64,000 bases of DNA from Paratrimastix pyriformis (GCA_027972325.1 JAPMOS010000021.1:459501-523500); one strand, 5' to 3'; counted from the first letter of the stretch, positions 9,655 through 23,419 are shown. Notes: generated by a model not told the origin, from the sequence alone. Numbers and translations: made by a program.

Positions 9655-11536
9655 ACGGAGCCGGAAAGTCAGCTTGTCTTGTTCTTCAACGATTTGGGAC
9701 GGGAGGTCGGCGAACATCATTTCGCATTGGAGTTTTTCACATCAGCACACTGGGATTTTGAACAGGTTGCCCGGAGGACGTATGAGGCATCCGGATCTTC
9801 CCTTGTTGGTGCCATCAATGCGCTGTATAGATTTGGGTACCAAATGTCTGTATCTGCTTTTCGTATCTCGTTTCGTATGCACTTCTCGCCACTTTTCCAG
9901 ACGTCGGACATTATCTCCGTCCTTCGCCGAGGCGGGCGACGACCCGGTGGTGCGCGGGTTGCTGGCCCAGTTGCACGCCCAGGATCCGGGAGAACAATCC
10001 ATCATGCAACGGCAGGCCCCCCCACTTGAAGCAACTACCACACACCCGGCGGGGGCGCCGGAGGCGCGGGAGGAAGGTGGTGCGAGCGATTTCGCCGGTG
10101 GGCGCCCTGAGGAGGCATCAGAGCGCACGCACAGGCGGGGCCGCAAGGCCGCCAAGCCCGATTCCGGCGGTGGTGATGACGAATCCGAGGACGTTGACCA
10201 TGATGATGATGAAGGCGAAGAAGGAGAGGGGTCACCGCGAGTCGAAGTGGGGAGCCACCACCACGAACCGGAGCCAGTGGTCGTGGTGGTGGCGCTGCGG
10301 TCGCGGGAAGCTGAGGAGGAGATCCGGGCCAGTATGTGCCTCACTGCTGCTGGTCCGCTGCTGCCCCCTCATCCGCCCTCTTGACGGCTCATCAGTCGGT
10401 GGTGGGTGGATGGGGGACGGAAAGGCCGCTCTGCCCCGCATCAGTCTTTGCTCTCCCCCTTCTGCTGACATTTCCCCTGAGGTTCCAGATCGACCCATCG
10501 CGGTAGCCGATCTGGGGCCCTGGTACGCGCAGCTCACAGGCGACCCGCGGCCGGCCTGCCCTGCCCGGGCCCTGGTGGGGCTGCTGCAGTGCCCGGCTGT
10601 GATTGGCAGCCCCGAAGCACTGAGAGACCTCCTGCAGACAGTGGCCGACCTCTGCTCGGGCAGAGATGAAGCTGCTGCCCTCGCACGAACTGCCTTGGGC
10701 CGCACCTGGGCCCGCTGGTTGGGCTACTCCGGGGCAGCCCTATTGCCACCCTCGTCGCCACGAACCCCGACGTGGCCACGGAGCTCCTCCGGGCAATCGG
10801 AGACCTGGCCTGCGACAATCCCGAGAACTGCAGCGCCTTCGGCCGCGCTGGTGTGGCCCCCCCCTTGATAGAGCTGCTCCGAAGCAACACCACCACCACC
10901 CTCACCAACCCCAGTGTGGCCTGCGAACTTTTCACGGCAATCGGCAACCTGGCCGACGGAAGTCCCGAGAACAGCAGTGCCTTTGGCGATGCCGGGGTGG
11001 TCGCCCCGCTGGTGGCGCTGCTCCGGAACATCAACCTTACCACCTCCGACGACGTGGCCTATGAACTCTTCACTGCAATCGACCACCTGTCCGACGACAA
11101 TCCCGAGAACTGCCGCGCCTTTGGGGACAGCGGTGTGGTCACCTTGCTGGTGGAGCTGCTCCGGAGCAACCCCGCCCTTACCACCAGCAACCCCGATGTG
11201 GCCTTGGCGCTCCTCGGGGCAATCGGCACCCTGGCTCTCGATGCTGAAAACTCCGATGAGTTTGGCCGAGCCGGTGTGGCGGAAACGCTGGTGCTGCTGC
11301 TCCGGAGCAACCCTAACCTGACGACCAGCAACCAGTCCCATCCCGGCCGCGGTCTCGGCTCTGGTGCCTCGGGGGATCGCCCAGGCCCTTTCGGCATTGT
11401 TCAACCTGACCACCGGCAACGAGGCAAACCTGGAGGCCTCCCCGCCACCCGTCCGCTGATCGAACAGCTGCTGGCCACCTGCGAAAACGACGGAACGGTG
11501 GCTCAGGGGGCCCGCTCCTTGCTCGCTCGCCTCTGA
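9655..11536 (+). CDS. ARM-like repeat protein A, frameshifted relative to paralogues
   Basis: The structure follows its paralogues: exon 1 ends at 9705, then 9766-9836, 9901-10352 and 10489-11536 (TGA). Exons 1-3 encode the family N-terminus (ESQLVLFFNDLGRE, VARRTYEASGSSLVGAINAL, RRTLSPSFAEAGDDPVVRGL) and an acidic Asp/Glu stretch. Exon 4 begins RPIAVADLGPWY and then has about six 40-43-residue ARM-like units of the type GRAGVAAPLVELLRSNP. Two faults appear. The codon aligned with the ATG of gene B is ACG (9655). At about 10710, seven bases found in paralogues (TGGCCGC) are missing, so the ARM units continue in another frame. It is either a young pseudogene or needs an upstream start plus frameshifting. 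ARM/HEAT solenoids bind proteins; the target is unknown. Confidence 0.65.
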
Positions 11537-12040
11537 GACCCTCCCGCCCGCGCCCTCGCAAATTCACTGCACTTCTCCGTGTCCCCACTGTGCCGCCCAA
11601 CATCTGAACTCGACAATTCCAAGAAAGAAAGGTACCCGTTCTTCGCGTCATGCGTTCCGGGGTGGGGTGGGGGATGGGTGGATGATGGGGTGGATGATGG
11701 GGTGGGTGGATGATGGGGTGGATGATGGGGTGGGTGGATGATGGGGTGGGTGGATGATGGGGTGGATGATGGGGTGGATGATGGGGTGGATGATGGGTGG
11801 GGGGGATGGGGGGATGGGGTGGGGGATGGGGTGGTGGGTGGGTGGGGGGACGAGTAACGTAACAACGTAGATCGTCCCAACTGCAACAAGATGCATGAAC
11901 TCATTCCTGACCCCAACAAAGCGAAGAAGAAGAGAACACCGACCAGAGAAAGAGAACCGCCCCACGCACAACAGCCAACAACAACAACAAATTGAAACAC
12001 ACAAACGGCCGAGAGCAGCCACACAAAGCGGCCCGTCCGA
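11537..12040. other. Convergent spacer with a TGGATGATGGGG minisatellite
   Basis: From about 11660 to 11850 the spacer is a GGGTGGATGATGGGGTGGATGA array that degrades into GGGGATGGGG units. The rest (11850-12040) is less GC-rich and shows no gene. It lies between the stop codons of ARM gene A and the sacsin gene, so it probably contains both 3' ends. Confidence 0.7.
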
Positions 12041-13839
12041 TCAGGGCTTGACGCCCTGTTGCTGCAAGACGCGCATCATGGCGCGGACCCGGCCGACAAG
12101 ACCCGTCGCCATGTCTGCCGCCTCGCGTGCCTGGCCCTCGGTGAAGAGCCCGCAGGGGGCCCGGTCGCCAGCACCCCGGTTGGGGTACCGGGTGGCCTGG
12201 TCGTAGTCCTGCAGCCGCAAGACGAGGGTCGCCATGGGGATCTGGAAGTGGGGCCCCGGCACGCTCGGCCCCACGAAGGCCTCGACCAGCCGTGAGAGCC
12301 GGCTCAGGCTGTGGGCCTCCAGGTCGCCCGGGCAGACGCCCGCGGTCGCGTAGAGGGCCGCCGTCAGGGCGGCCTCGCAGGCCTGATGAGCCAGGAAGCA
12401 GACGTGCGACCAGGGCGCTGGCAAGGCCGGCAGGGTCGCGTCCGGGGTGGGCGCGGCGGGGGCAGGCGGCGGGGCAGGCGGAGTGGCGGCTGGCTCGGCG
12501 ACAGGCGTTGCTGCTGGTTCTGGTGGTTCTGGTGGTTCTGGTGGTTCTGGTGGTTCTGGTGGTTCTGGTGGTTCTGGTGGTGGTGCTGCGACAGGGTCGG
12601 GAGGGGCCGGTGTCGCCAGGGTGAGAAGGGCGCGGAGGACCCCGAGGTGCGCCTCAGCCTGGCGGAGCCATTCTGTGCGTGGAGAGGAGAAAAAACGAAA
12701 GACGATCCGATGAGGACAGGAACAAGGGCGAGGGACGTTGGGGATTTGAAAGGCGCGGCGCACGGACGGATGCCAATGGGGACGGAGGTCAGTCCGCCGC
12801 GGGGCTGTTCAAAGAGGTCCCGAGCCGCGGCCCGGGCCAAGTCGCGGCGCGTCTCCTCCGAGAGGCCCTCCGCATCGGCGTACAGGGCCGCGACTGGGCT
12901 GTGCGGGTCGCACCACCACAGGGTGGGCGGCCGACTGGGGGGCGGCGGGGCCCCTGGGGCCGCAGTTGCGGCGACCGGCCCGGCCATGATGGCGTCCATC
13001 AGGGCATCCCGTTCATGGGCCGGCCGCCGCTCGCAGAGGCGGTGGAGGGCGCGAGGGAGCTGGGCGGGTGGCAAGGCATGCAGGGCCTCCACCTCGCGGC
13101 GGAGCACATCGGGCCCGGTGAGGCTGGGGCCCGGCGAGGCGGGGACACGTGCGGAGCGGACCACCGAAAACGAAGAAGAAGAAGAAGAAGAGGTCGGTGA
13201 TGATGATGGCGGCGGGGCGGAGGGTGGTGTGTACTCGATCACCGAGAGGTGGTACATCAGGTATCCCGGGGCGGTGATGGTGGTCTTGTCAAGGGCCACC
13301 CGGTAGAGCAGGGTCAGGACGGGGGTCTCGTTGGCGGGGCCCGTGCCCAGACACTCAAGGACACGCCCGTAGAGGGCCGGGGCCTCGTCGGTGGGGTGGA
13401 CGGCGACAAACTCAAGCGGGCTGAAGGGGACCAGCTCGTCATGGGGGTGGTCGGCGAGGGCCTCCGGGGGCACGGGAGACCCCAGCAGGATGGTGACTGG
13501 CCGGCCTTCGTTGGCCTGATCGACCGGGAGCTGGGGGAGCCCGTACGCATCCAGGACGGAGCGGATCTGGGCCGGAGAGCTTTCCTCGAGGACGCTCAGG
13601 ACCTTCATACCGGCGGACGGGATGCCGAACCGGGCGGCGAGGTCATCGGCCAGTTCCTTGAGACACGGGCGAATGCCGCTTTCGGACGAACACAAAACTG
13701 TCCCGGCGGGCTCCCCGAAGCGGAGGACGGCCAGCGGGACGTGCCTCGAGGCATCGCTCACATCCTCATCGACGGGCTGCATGCTCGTGGGGGTGGCGGC
13801 AGCGGCGGCAGCAGTGGCTGGAGCGGCGGGGACCGGAGC

Positions 13840-13880
<41 letters not shown>

Positions 13881-16800
13881 CGGCAGGGGCAGCAGCGGCA
13901 GGGGGCGGCGGAAGGAGGGCCGGCCCGCCCTTCTTGTACCACTTATGGACGGCCAGGGTGGGGACCACACGGAAGGTGATCCTGGCCAGGCCATCGCAGA
14001 TCGGGGCATTGCGCTTGCGCAAGTCGGCCAGCGACAACTTGGTGGCGGCCGGGTCACCGCTGGTGCTGTTTGATGATGCGGACTGCAACCGGAGAATGGC
14101 CGTGTCGAATTCCGCCGATTTCACAATGGTGCCGAGTTGCTGCACACGGGCTGTTGGGAAGAAGAATGAGCCTCAGACCCCACAAGCAGCAACAACGCAC
14201 AGACCGGCGAATTCGGGGGGAGGCGCGGACCCGGCGGCTGCTTCCTCCTCCGTGCGATCCTCGACGAGGCTCTTGATGTCGGCAAATTGGAACCACCGGT
14301 CCAGCGTGCACAGGAAGGCCAAAGAAAAAGGCAGCTGCGCCGCCAGAGGCACCCTGGTGGTGTCCACCTGGTCCGTCCTTAAGGGTCGGTGCCAGACAAG
14401 CTGGTCCGAGGGGCAGAGCACCTTGTCCTGCTCGCGGGGGTACGGGACCACCAGAAGGGCCGCCTCGGGGTCGCTCTTTTCGGCGGTGGCTGAGAGGAAG
14501 TCGTACCGGGCGCACAGGTCCAGGTACTGCCGCAGGGCGTTCTCATCGAGGGGGCGCTTGCCGTGCAGTTTGGCCACGCGCCGAATGACGTTCAGCACTG
14601 CGGCCGGGCTCTCGGGCGCGCAGCCCAGGGCCTGAAGAAAATGCGGGCAGGATTCCTCCAGTTGAGGGACGAAGAAGAGGTACGGCGGAAAGTTGCGATT
14701 GTAGGACGCACCCCGAATGAGCACACAGCCGACCGGCTCCAGCTGCAGGGAGACCCTGTCAACGAGGATGACAGGGAGCTTCTTGAGCGGCGAGAGATCC
14801 AGTGGCTGGTGGTCACGTGCAACCGAATCCAGAAAGCGGTAACATGCGGTCAGGACCCTGCATATCCACGAGACGTTCTTCCGGGCGAGCAGGATCGACG
14901 GCTCGTCCCGAGAGATGAAGGCGGCAACGGCAGCCAGATGGTCAACCACCGTCTGCGGATCCGAAGTGACCCCGAGTTGCGACAGGATGGCCGGGTCGGC
15001 GAGGTGGGCCCTCTGAGAGAAGAAAGTCAGAGGGTCGGGGTTGGGGGTGCACTGGGACGCGGAGACGAGGTGGCCTTCGAAGGTGGGGGCGAACAACAAG
15101 GCGCGTTGGAGCTCTGGGTCGACGGTCTCGCCGCGGGAAGTCGGGAGGTCCCGTCGCGGCACCAAAAACCGAACGGAAGCGAGGACGCCCAAGCGAAAAG
15201 ACTTTCCCGGACCCAGGCACTGGTTCAGGATCCAGGACGACAGGCGCGCCTCCCGATCGGTGAACGGCACGGGGCATGTCTCGGCCAGATAGCTGGCACA
15301 CGTTCTGGACATGTTTTTGATAAATTCGAAACCCGAGTCGGGGATGAGGCCCAGCTGGGCCAGCCACGCCCAGTGGGGCTGGGCGTATTCGGTGGAGGGC
15401 ATGTCGACATTGGGCGGCCATTGAGCGATCTCTTCAGGCCGGAAGAGGTCGTTGAAGTGGCGCGATGTGGGGTTGAGGAGGCCCGTGGGGGAGCTGTACT
15501 TTCCACGGAAGGTCCGGACGAAGGCAACATCGTGGAGGTCGTCCAGGATGAGCTTGGCGATCGTCGGCACGATGCTGTCCCCGTCGCTGATGTGCTTGGC
15601 CAGCAGCTCCAGGGCCCCATGGAAGGCGGGCGAGAAGCCCTTCACGCGGAGCGTTTGGGCCACCATGGCGTCCAGGGCAGCCTTCGTCAAGATCCGAAGG
15701 TCGAGCACTTTGTACAGTTTGCTGAATTCGGGGGTGTAGCGGAGCACATGGGGCGGAAGCGGGCAGGGTGCGGCGTCGGGCGGGGCCACTACGAGCGCGC
15801 CGGAAGACCAGCCGGGGCAGACGGGCCCCTTGGCGGACGGGTCGAGCGGGTCGAAGAGGGGGAAGTTGCGCAGAGTGTCCTGTGACGACGACCGCTCGGA
15901 CGAGAAGCGCAGGTCCCCGCAGAAGGCCCCCAGGGCGATCCGATCGGCCGGGTCCAGGGTGGCGATCCGGGCGGGGTCGCGCACCGAGGCGATGACGTTC
16001 TCGACGGAGAAGCCGTCGAGGAGGCGACCTAACGAGATCCCCTCGCCCCCCATCTGGGCCCCGACGATGGTCATGTCCAGCAGGCGGGCCCCAACGTGCC
16101 GGGCGACGCGGAGGATGAGGGGCTTCTGCTCCTCGCCGGGCTCCTGAAGAACCCTGGGCCCGTCGGCCAAGGGCAACAGCTGGGTGGGGGCCGATGCGAT
16201 GGCCGGGTCGGCAGTGGGGTCCGCGGGGGCCACCACGGGCAGGATGTGCAAGTCCAGGAACTTTTCAACGTCGATGGCCGGGTGGGCCAGGTAGCGCCAG
16301 ATGAAGGCCAGCCGGCGACGGCGGGGTGCGTCATCAGGGCCCAGGGGCGGAGCACCATCGCCCCAGGAGCGCTCCAGGTAGCGTGCGATGGCCTCGTCGT
16401 TCCAGCAGCAGACAAGATGGAAAGGGCGCAACTTGTCCAGCCGTGGGTCGAGGAAGAGGTGCTCGTCCCCGGGCACGACAAGCTCCCGCAGAAAACTCAG
16501 ATCGGGTAAGTGCTTGGCTGGGTCGGGAGGCACGGGAAGCAGCCACCGGGCGCATCCCTGGGATGCTTTGGCAGTAATCCAAAGGCCCAGCTGGTCCCCC
16601 AGCAGGGGACAGAGCGGGGCCCCGTCCCACTTGGCGGCTTCGTGGACCGGGCGGCAATACTTCAGAAGGCACTCCACATCCTCAAAGGTGCGCAGCGAGG
16701 GGAAGGGGCACAGGGCGTAGCTGGGCCACCAGTGGGTCTCGGCCGCGAGCTGGGCCCGCTTGGCCAGGGAGCAGTAGAAGGCGAGGACGGCCTTGGGGCT

Positions 16801-19800
16801 GAGGGTCCGGGTCTGCTCCTTCGGGAAGAGCAGCGCAAAGGATGGCGGCAGGTCGAACAGTGGGAACCGCTCCTTCACAAGCAGTTCGTGCAGGTGCTGA
16901 TCGGACTCCTTCGGGTGCTGGCGATCCTCTTCGAAGTATCCTTCGGACAGGGGAACCAAGCTACCGGGCGGGGCGCATACCGGGAAGATGGCGTGCGAGG
17001 CGACACGGTCCAAAGTGCCCTGGGCGAGCAGGCGCCAGGGGTCCCCGTTGGCGGCGGTGGCCAGGGGGAACATGGCTGCGAACTGGGCCGGGGTCAGTCG
17101 GTGCGGGGTCAGCGGGCACGGGTCGGCCGAGTCGGTGAGAAGGTGCGCGCCGGCGAAGTCGAGGAGGTTGACGTAGGCGGCGGTGGCGGGGCCCCCCAGC
17201 AGGTTGACGTTCCAGGTGGCCTTGTCGTCGGAGAGCCACAGGGTGCGCCGGTTGCTGGAGACTTCGAAGTTGGCCTGGACGTGGATGGGCAGCCCGGTCT
17301 GGATGGGCAGGGGCAGGAAGCAGAAGGCAAGGCCCGGGTCTGCCACCTCGGGGTCGAGGGGCGAAAGCCTGGCCGTGATGGTGCTCACCGGGGTGATGGC
17401 GCGGCCCGAGGTGGCCGCGGGCCCCTGGTAGTCGAAGGCGCCCGTGGCACTGGACTGCAGCCAAACCGTCTCCCGCGGGGGCTGGTCGAGTCGCTCTCGG
17501 ACAATCCGCGTGATGGTCAGCCTCGTCGCAGCCCCGGCCGAAGGAGCCGGAGGGGCGACAGGCTGCGTGGTGGGTGTAAAAGCAATCATTGATGAGCATG
17601 GCTCAATGGTCGGAGTCAAGGGGAGGGAGGGAGGGGGTGAAGGCAGACTGCATCCTCTCGGTGGGCTTCGATCGAATAGAGCTTCTCGCACTCAGTGGCA
17701 CCGTCCGCCCGGCGCCACACGCTGACCCGGCGCACGTGGCGCAGGTGCAGGGGGAGCAACTCGGCGAGCTCCTCAAATTGTCCTGTGGAAGTGAGGCGGC
17801 AGGGGAAAAAGATGAGTGGTGGTGATATCGGGGGGAGCGCGGACCGAAGAGCTCCATGACTTGTGCCGGGGTGAAGATGGCGTGCGGCAGGATGGCCGTC
17901 TGCTGGGCGTTCTCGTCGGTGCGCAGGGGCAGCCGGATCAGGGTGCCCTCGACCCGGGTGGCGCACCCATCGATGCCCAGCTCGGGCCAGTGGTACGGGG
18001 CCCGCTGGTCGGGGAAGGCCGGCCACTTGTCCAGGTAGTAGCGCCGCCCCGGGGAGTCGCGATGGGCCAGGGGCACGTTGCAGGCGTTGGGGTCCAGGAG
18101 GCAGAGCGAATCGGCAGAGAGGATCGAGGGGAGGTCTGGTGTGGTGTGGAGGAGAGGAAAGCACGGACGAAGGCGAAAGGGGAATGAATGGGTGATGGTG
18201 ACGCACCCTCACCTTCATGTCTGGTTTGGATCCCTGCGGACCGGTCAGGAGGTACACCGAGTTGAAGCCCACCCCGAACTTGCCCACGGCCGTGTCGCTC
18301 TCCTTCTTGATGGAGTTTCCCAGGTTCTGGATGCCCTCGAAGTCGCGGGGAGTGAAGGTGGCGTCATTGTAGGCCAGCAGGGCGGGGCCCTGGAAGGCCG
18401 CCAGCCGGGGGCCGAGCAACTTCTGGGTGGGGTGGGTCCGCTCGTCCAGGATGAAGCGCACGGTCGTCGCCTGGGCGTCATCGGCATTTTGGACAAGCTG
18501 CCCGAGGCCAACGCGTAGGGTGCCCAGACAGGAGGGAAAAAGGATGAAAGTTGAGAGATTGGGAGGGAAATGGAGGCGGCAAGTAGCAGACCTCCTTGAA
18601 AACGTCCACCACGTTGCAATAATCGCGGATGAGCGCGCTGATTCGCACGGGCAGCGGCTCCCTCTGGCCGAAGGAGACGCCCATCTCACAGGAAAACCCC
18701 AACTGCACAGAGAGCGAGAAGGGGATTACCCCCAGGGCCTCTGCCACCGGGTTGGCCAGCGTTGCGTGGATCAAGTTGTCGACGGAGAGGTCGCGGGCCT
18801 CGGGGACGTCGGGGAAGACGAGCTCCTTGGGGGGGCACAGGACCCCGTCGGCTCGGGGCAGGAAGAGCCGCGCGGAGGCGGCGTGAAGGTCGAACGAAGC
18901 GCCCTGTTCGCTCAGCTCATTGGCGACCCGCACGGCCAGCTGCAAGTCGGCGGCGGGGAGGGGCCGGTCGGAGTGCAGCTGGTGGAGGGTGACCATCAGG
19001 TCCACCAGGAGCTCCGGGGTCTGGCCGGCAAAGTCGAAAGGCCACTGCTGGTAGAAGGGGCGCGTGCCCCCGGGAAGCTTGGCCAGCTCGTAGAAGAATG
19101 GGGTCAGAGTCACCGACGCCGAGCGGAGCACCTGGCGATGGCCGACGAAGCTGGAGCCTGTCCAGAAGAGCGGCTGCTCGTCCGACCGCAGGGCGGCAGC
19201 CAAGGGCTGGGCGTCGGAGCCCGAGAGATGGTCGAAGAAGTCCCACAGGGTGGGCATCGACGAGTCGACCCACCGCAGGAAACTCTCGAGTTCCGCCGCA
19301 TCCTGGGCGTGCAGGGAAATGATGGGAGTTTTGAGGTTCACAGTCGAGCTGCAGGAATTGGGGATGACGTGCGAAGGCGACGGGGAGGGATGTGAGGAAC
19401 AGACCACTGGGAGGAGAGCGGTCCAAGTGGCCGAGAGGTCCTTGAGAAACTCGAGGGCGTCACTGGGCAGGGTGCTGTGCAGCCGCAGCTTCGCCAGGAG
19501 CTGTCTGGGAGGGAGCGCGGACCCCTTGTGCGAAAGAACTGCGTACCGAGTGCTGCAGAGCAGGGAGACGCTCTCAGGGACCATCACCTGGTCGGCCCGG
19601 TGCAAGGATACCTGGGCCGCCGTGTGGTGCGGGCACTTGACGCAGCCCCCATCGTCTGAGGGACGTGATGACGGAGCCAGGGCCGGGATCCAGGCCAACT
19701 CGGCCAAGGGGCCGCAGCACTCCCAGAGAGCAGGCTGTTCGGAGAGGTAGCTCAGCAAGCGCGTGCCCCGCTCAACGGAAGGTTCCTGCTGGAAGAATTC

Positions 19801-22800
19801 GACCAGAGCTTCCACCGAGAGCGCCCGGCGCAGTCCCAGATGGGCATAGGCCGCATCGAGGAGCGCCCGCGCCCGGAAGGGTGCGGGCAGAAAGACAGCA
19901 TCGTGGAAGCCCCGAAAAAGGTCCTGGAGGGGGGTGGTGAGAGGTGCCAGAAAAAAAGGAAAGAGGGCGAGTCCCGACCTGAAGCGCGCCCACGGTTGGA
20001 TCGGCGAGCTCATCGAAACGATGGCAGTTCTCGGTGGTAGTGGACGTCGCAGCATCGTCCTCGAGCGATGATCCCGCAACCAGAGGGAGCCGTGCGACCA
20101 CGTCGAAGAAAACCTCGAGCCCCACGGGCGAGAGCAGGGCGTCACTGAGGAGGTCCGTCCAGCCAGGGGCACGCTCGCGCACCAGGGGCAGGACGACCGT
20201 CGCGAAGAATTGAGTCCGGGTATCGCGGCGACGCCAGAAGACCTCTTCAACGAGCCGGCTCGCGGCCTGGTCGGGGATGTCCAGGGCGCCCGGGCAGCAT
20301 TCGAGCAGCTCCCGGCGCACCTCGAGGGGCGGCACGAAAGAGATGGCCTTCATCGGGGCCCACCGGCCCTGACCCGCCGGGACGAAGTACGGGAAGATGG
20401 GAAGCCGCCCCAGGGCATGGGCAACGTCACGGGCGATGGACTGCTGGGCGACAAGGAAGTCGAAGAAGGCGGCGGATTCATCGTCTCCCTCCACCGAGAG
20501 GTTCTCACCAGCGGCTCGCACGAGGGCATCCGCGGTGAAGGGGATCACCACTCGGGCCAAGACGGGCAAAATCGCGGGTGGGATGAACCGGCAATCGACC
20601 AGGGGAACGCCCATGCGCAGAGCGATCCGGACCATGGCTTCCAGGGAGGGCGAGAAAGACGAGGACGCGGGAGAACCAGCCGACGCACCACCATCGCCGG
20701 GATGGCCGATCTCCTGAGGTGGGAAGGGAAGCAACAGCGCGTTCTGGAAAGCCGCCACTGGCACGGTCGCGTAGCTGGTGGTCGTGCAGGGTGACGAGAG
20801 GGGCAGGGGCAGCGGCAGCGGCAGCGGCAGCGGCAGCGGCAGCGGCAGCGGCAGCGGCAGCGGCAGCGGCAGGGGGGGCAGGGGCAGGGGCAGGGGGCAG
20901 GGGCAGGGGCAGGGGCAGGGACGTCAGGAGTGGGAGAAGCGGGAGCCCCGAGAAGAGGGACACGAGGTCCTTCTCGGTCAACGGGTGGCCCTTGCTTGCG
21001 GCCCTCGAGGCTGCGCCAGCATACCAGCCCCAGAAGCCAGCCACCCACTCGGGGCTCGGAGGCGCGTCAAAGTCGGGGGCCTCGTGCAGGAGCCGGGACA
21101 GCGAGCCAACCGAGGCTTGCCGGATGTTGCACGGGAAGGTGGTCGCCTTCATCTGCGCCCACAGATCCACGACCGGGCGGGCCCTCAGGCAGGCCTGGGG
21201 CGCCACTTGGATGAAGACCTGGCGCTCCTCGGGAGGGAACTTGGGTGGAAAGATGACAATCACCGGGGCTTCCGTGGCACTGCTGAGCCGGGACACCGAG
21301 TCGTCTTCGACAGGAACCGGGAACTCATCGAGCTGCGCATGGCCCATGAGGAGGGCGAAGGCCAGGGACATTAGCAACCCGTCGACGGACAGTGCCGCGT
21401 CGGGCTGGTCGGCTCGGGCCGCCAGGGAGCGGTGCAGGGTCTCGGCCTCGAGGTGGGTCACCCCAGCGGGCAGCATGGCCTCATCGAGCGCGCCCTCAAC
21501 CGCGTCCGGGGCCACGACAATGGGCAGGTGCAGCTCGTCCCGAAGGAAGTCGGCCAGGGCCTCGTGGGGGAAGGTCTCCGGGACTCGGCGGCGCTGGAAG
21601 AAGAGCGACTCGGCAGGCGTCAGCCAGGAACCGCCTCCCCGCAGGGTGCGGAGGACGGCCAAGTCGCGGGCGGCCAGCCGACGGAACACCGCCCCGTGGA
21701 CCAGCGACCAGATGGTGGCCTCGGAGGAGGGTCGGCTGGGGAAGTGCAGGTAGGCCGCGGCGGCGGCGGGGCAGGAGGCGGTCAGCATGTGCAGGGCCCG
21801 CACGTAGCCCTCGGCGAGCACCTCGGAGAGCAGGGCCATGTTGAAGAAGGCCTGGACGCGCGACTCGCCCGTGATGCCCGCCGAGACGGGCATGATCGAG
21901 CGCCGGTTGGAGGACAGCACGAAGTGGGCGTTGACGTGGACGGGCAGGTCGGCCCGTTCGGGGAGCGGCAGGAAGCAGAAGACGTGGCCGCCACCTGTGG
22001 CGGGGAGCGATTCGGCCGGCAGAGGAGAGCTCGCCTGGGGTGGCTCGGTGGTGCGCTTGAACCCCAGGGGTCCGGCAAAGGTGCGCAAGGTGGAGGCTTC
22101 CTTGGCCGCGATCGAGGCGAACGGGATCAGGTAGGGGCCCCGGAAGAGGCGGGCGTACCGGGAGAGGCGGTCCGCGTAGGTCCCCCCAAGGGCCCCCGAG
22201 ATCAACCAGTCGTCCAGGGTGCACTGATGAGCCTCGGCGGGCCGGGCCGAGTCGGGACGCCAAGTCTCGACTTGGAGCCCATAGGCGACGGTCTTCAGGG
22301 CGCCCAGCGGGGGTAAGGGGGCCTCTTTCAGCAGCCTGGGCAGCTGGGGCAGAGTCGCCGCGAACTCTTCAGGGTCCTCGTCGGGGGCTGGGGGGGCCTG
22401 AACATACTCGGTGAAGAGTTGAGGCAGCGAGGAACGCGTCTCGAAGGTTGCAGGGCTCGAGACAAGCTGTGGATGTGAAGGGGGGGGGTCAATAGTTGTT
22501 CTTGTTTGACTGCAGACCTTGGTTCGCACCAAGACACGCGGGGCGGCTGCCCCTTCGTCCCACACCAGCACCACCAGAGCCTGAACGTGTTTCAGATTGA
22601 GCAGCAGGGTGTCAGCCTCCAGGGCCATGTCGACACATGCCTGCTCCACCATGGCGTGCTGCGGGACCTGCCACGAGAGGTCCGATGGGGCGGTCCGAAG
22701 CGGCAGTCGAATGATGGTGCCCTTGAGGGGCCTGCGAAAGGTCGTCCCGATGTCGGGGATGGCGAAGGGAGCCCGGAACCCCTGGTAACGGGCGACCACC

Positions 22801-23385
22801 TCGAAGGGCCACTTCTTGCCGGGGCGTGTTGTCCCGCCGCGGACGACCGTATGAAGCGGATCACACAGGGCATATGTGTCGCCCGAAACAATCTGCGGGG
22901 TGTCGGTCCAATGGTAGACGGACAGAAACCCCAGTCCTGTGCGCAATGCATGATTCAACAGATCATGCTGCACAGCCAGCACAGACCAAACTTGCCCGTT
23001 TTACGGGGGTCTCTTTCCTTGCCACTTTGCCCGATATGTTGTATCGAATCGAAGTCTTGCGGCTCGAAAACGCCCGAGTTGAAAGCCACAAGGGCGGGCC
23101 CTTGGGTTTTGACCAGATCTGGAAATCCCTCTGGCAAGTCGTGTGAAGGGTGACTTCGCTTGTCAAAAAGAAAGCACACTTTCTCTGCACGCGCGTCATC
23201 AGCATTTTGAAGGAGCTAAACAAGAATGGTGATGAAATGGACCGAAACACTGGAGAGACCTCGTTTAAGATTGGGGAACCATCGGCGTACTCGCGAAGTG
23301 TCTTCCGAATAAATTGTGAGAGCGGGGGAGCCTCGGGCCCGAATTCTTCGCCGTCCGCCAGCACGCCGGAATGATCTGCTGCACC
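12041..23385 (-). CDS. Sacsin homologue with two ATPase-type repeats and a HEPN domain
   Basis: Exons in order: about 23385-23260, 23215-22987, 22936-22518, 22466-20796, 20743-19979, 19923-18592, 18497-18242, 18135-17845, 17782-17649, 17601-14205, 14150-12768 and 12672-12041 (TGA). Phases agree and the protein exceeds 3,500 residues. Two sacsin repeats each open with a GHKL ATPase-like module: LLQNADDARAEKVCFLFD with KTGKFGLGFLSVYHWTD, and LVQNADDAQATTVRFILD with GKFGVGFNSVYLLTD. Each is followed by the DP...W and GTIIRLPLRT/GTLIRLPLRT segments. The C-terminus is a HEPN domain (WLRQAEAHL...CFLAHQACEAALTAALYA...RYPN). Human sacsin has three such repeats plus ubiquitin-like and J domains; I see neither here. 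Poly-Ala near 20810-20870 and 13850 and EPP repeats near 12515-12590 come from triplet expansions. Sacsins are HSP70/90-linked chaperones. The start codon is not resolved: the first visible exon has no in-frame ATG. Confidence 0.9.
20796..20875. repeat. Coding (GGCAGC)n run giving poly-alanine
   Basis: A pure six-base repeat on the + strand is read on the - strand as about twenty alanines at the end of sacsin exon 4. The neighbouring 20876-20930 part (GGGGCA type) codes for a Pro/Ala/Leu stretch. The adjacent 52-nt intron (20795-20744) is my best fit but the junction could lie on the other side of the repeat. Confidence 0.7.
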
Positions 23386-23419
23386 CCCGGGACACAGCCA
23401 CTAACTCCTAGACTCGACG

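Noticed and set aside
12515-12590. CRISPR-like or structural repeat (TGGTGGTTC)n
   Set aside because: It is a coding triplet-multiple repeat giving Glu-Pro-Pro in sacsin, with no spacers.
19349-19404. A 56-nt intron inside sacsin exon 6
   Set aside because: The frame is open straight through and the tested junctions do not keep the downstream frame, so no intron is needed.
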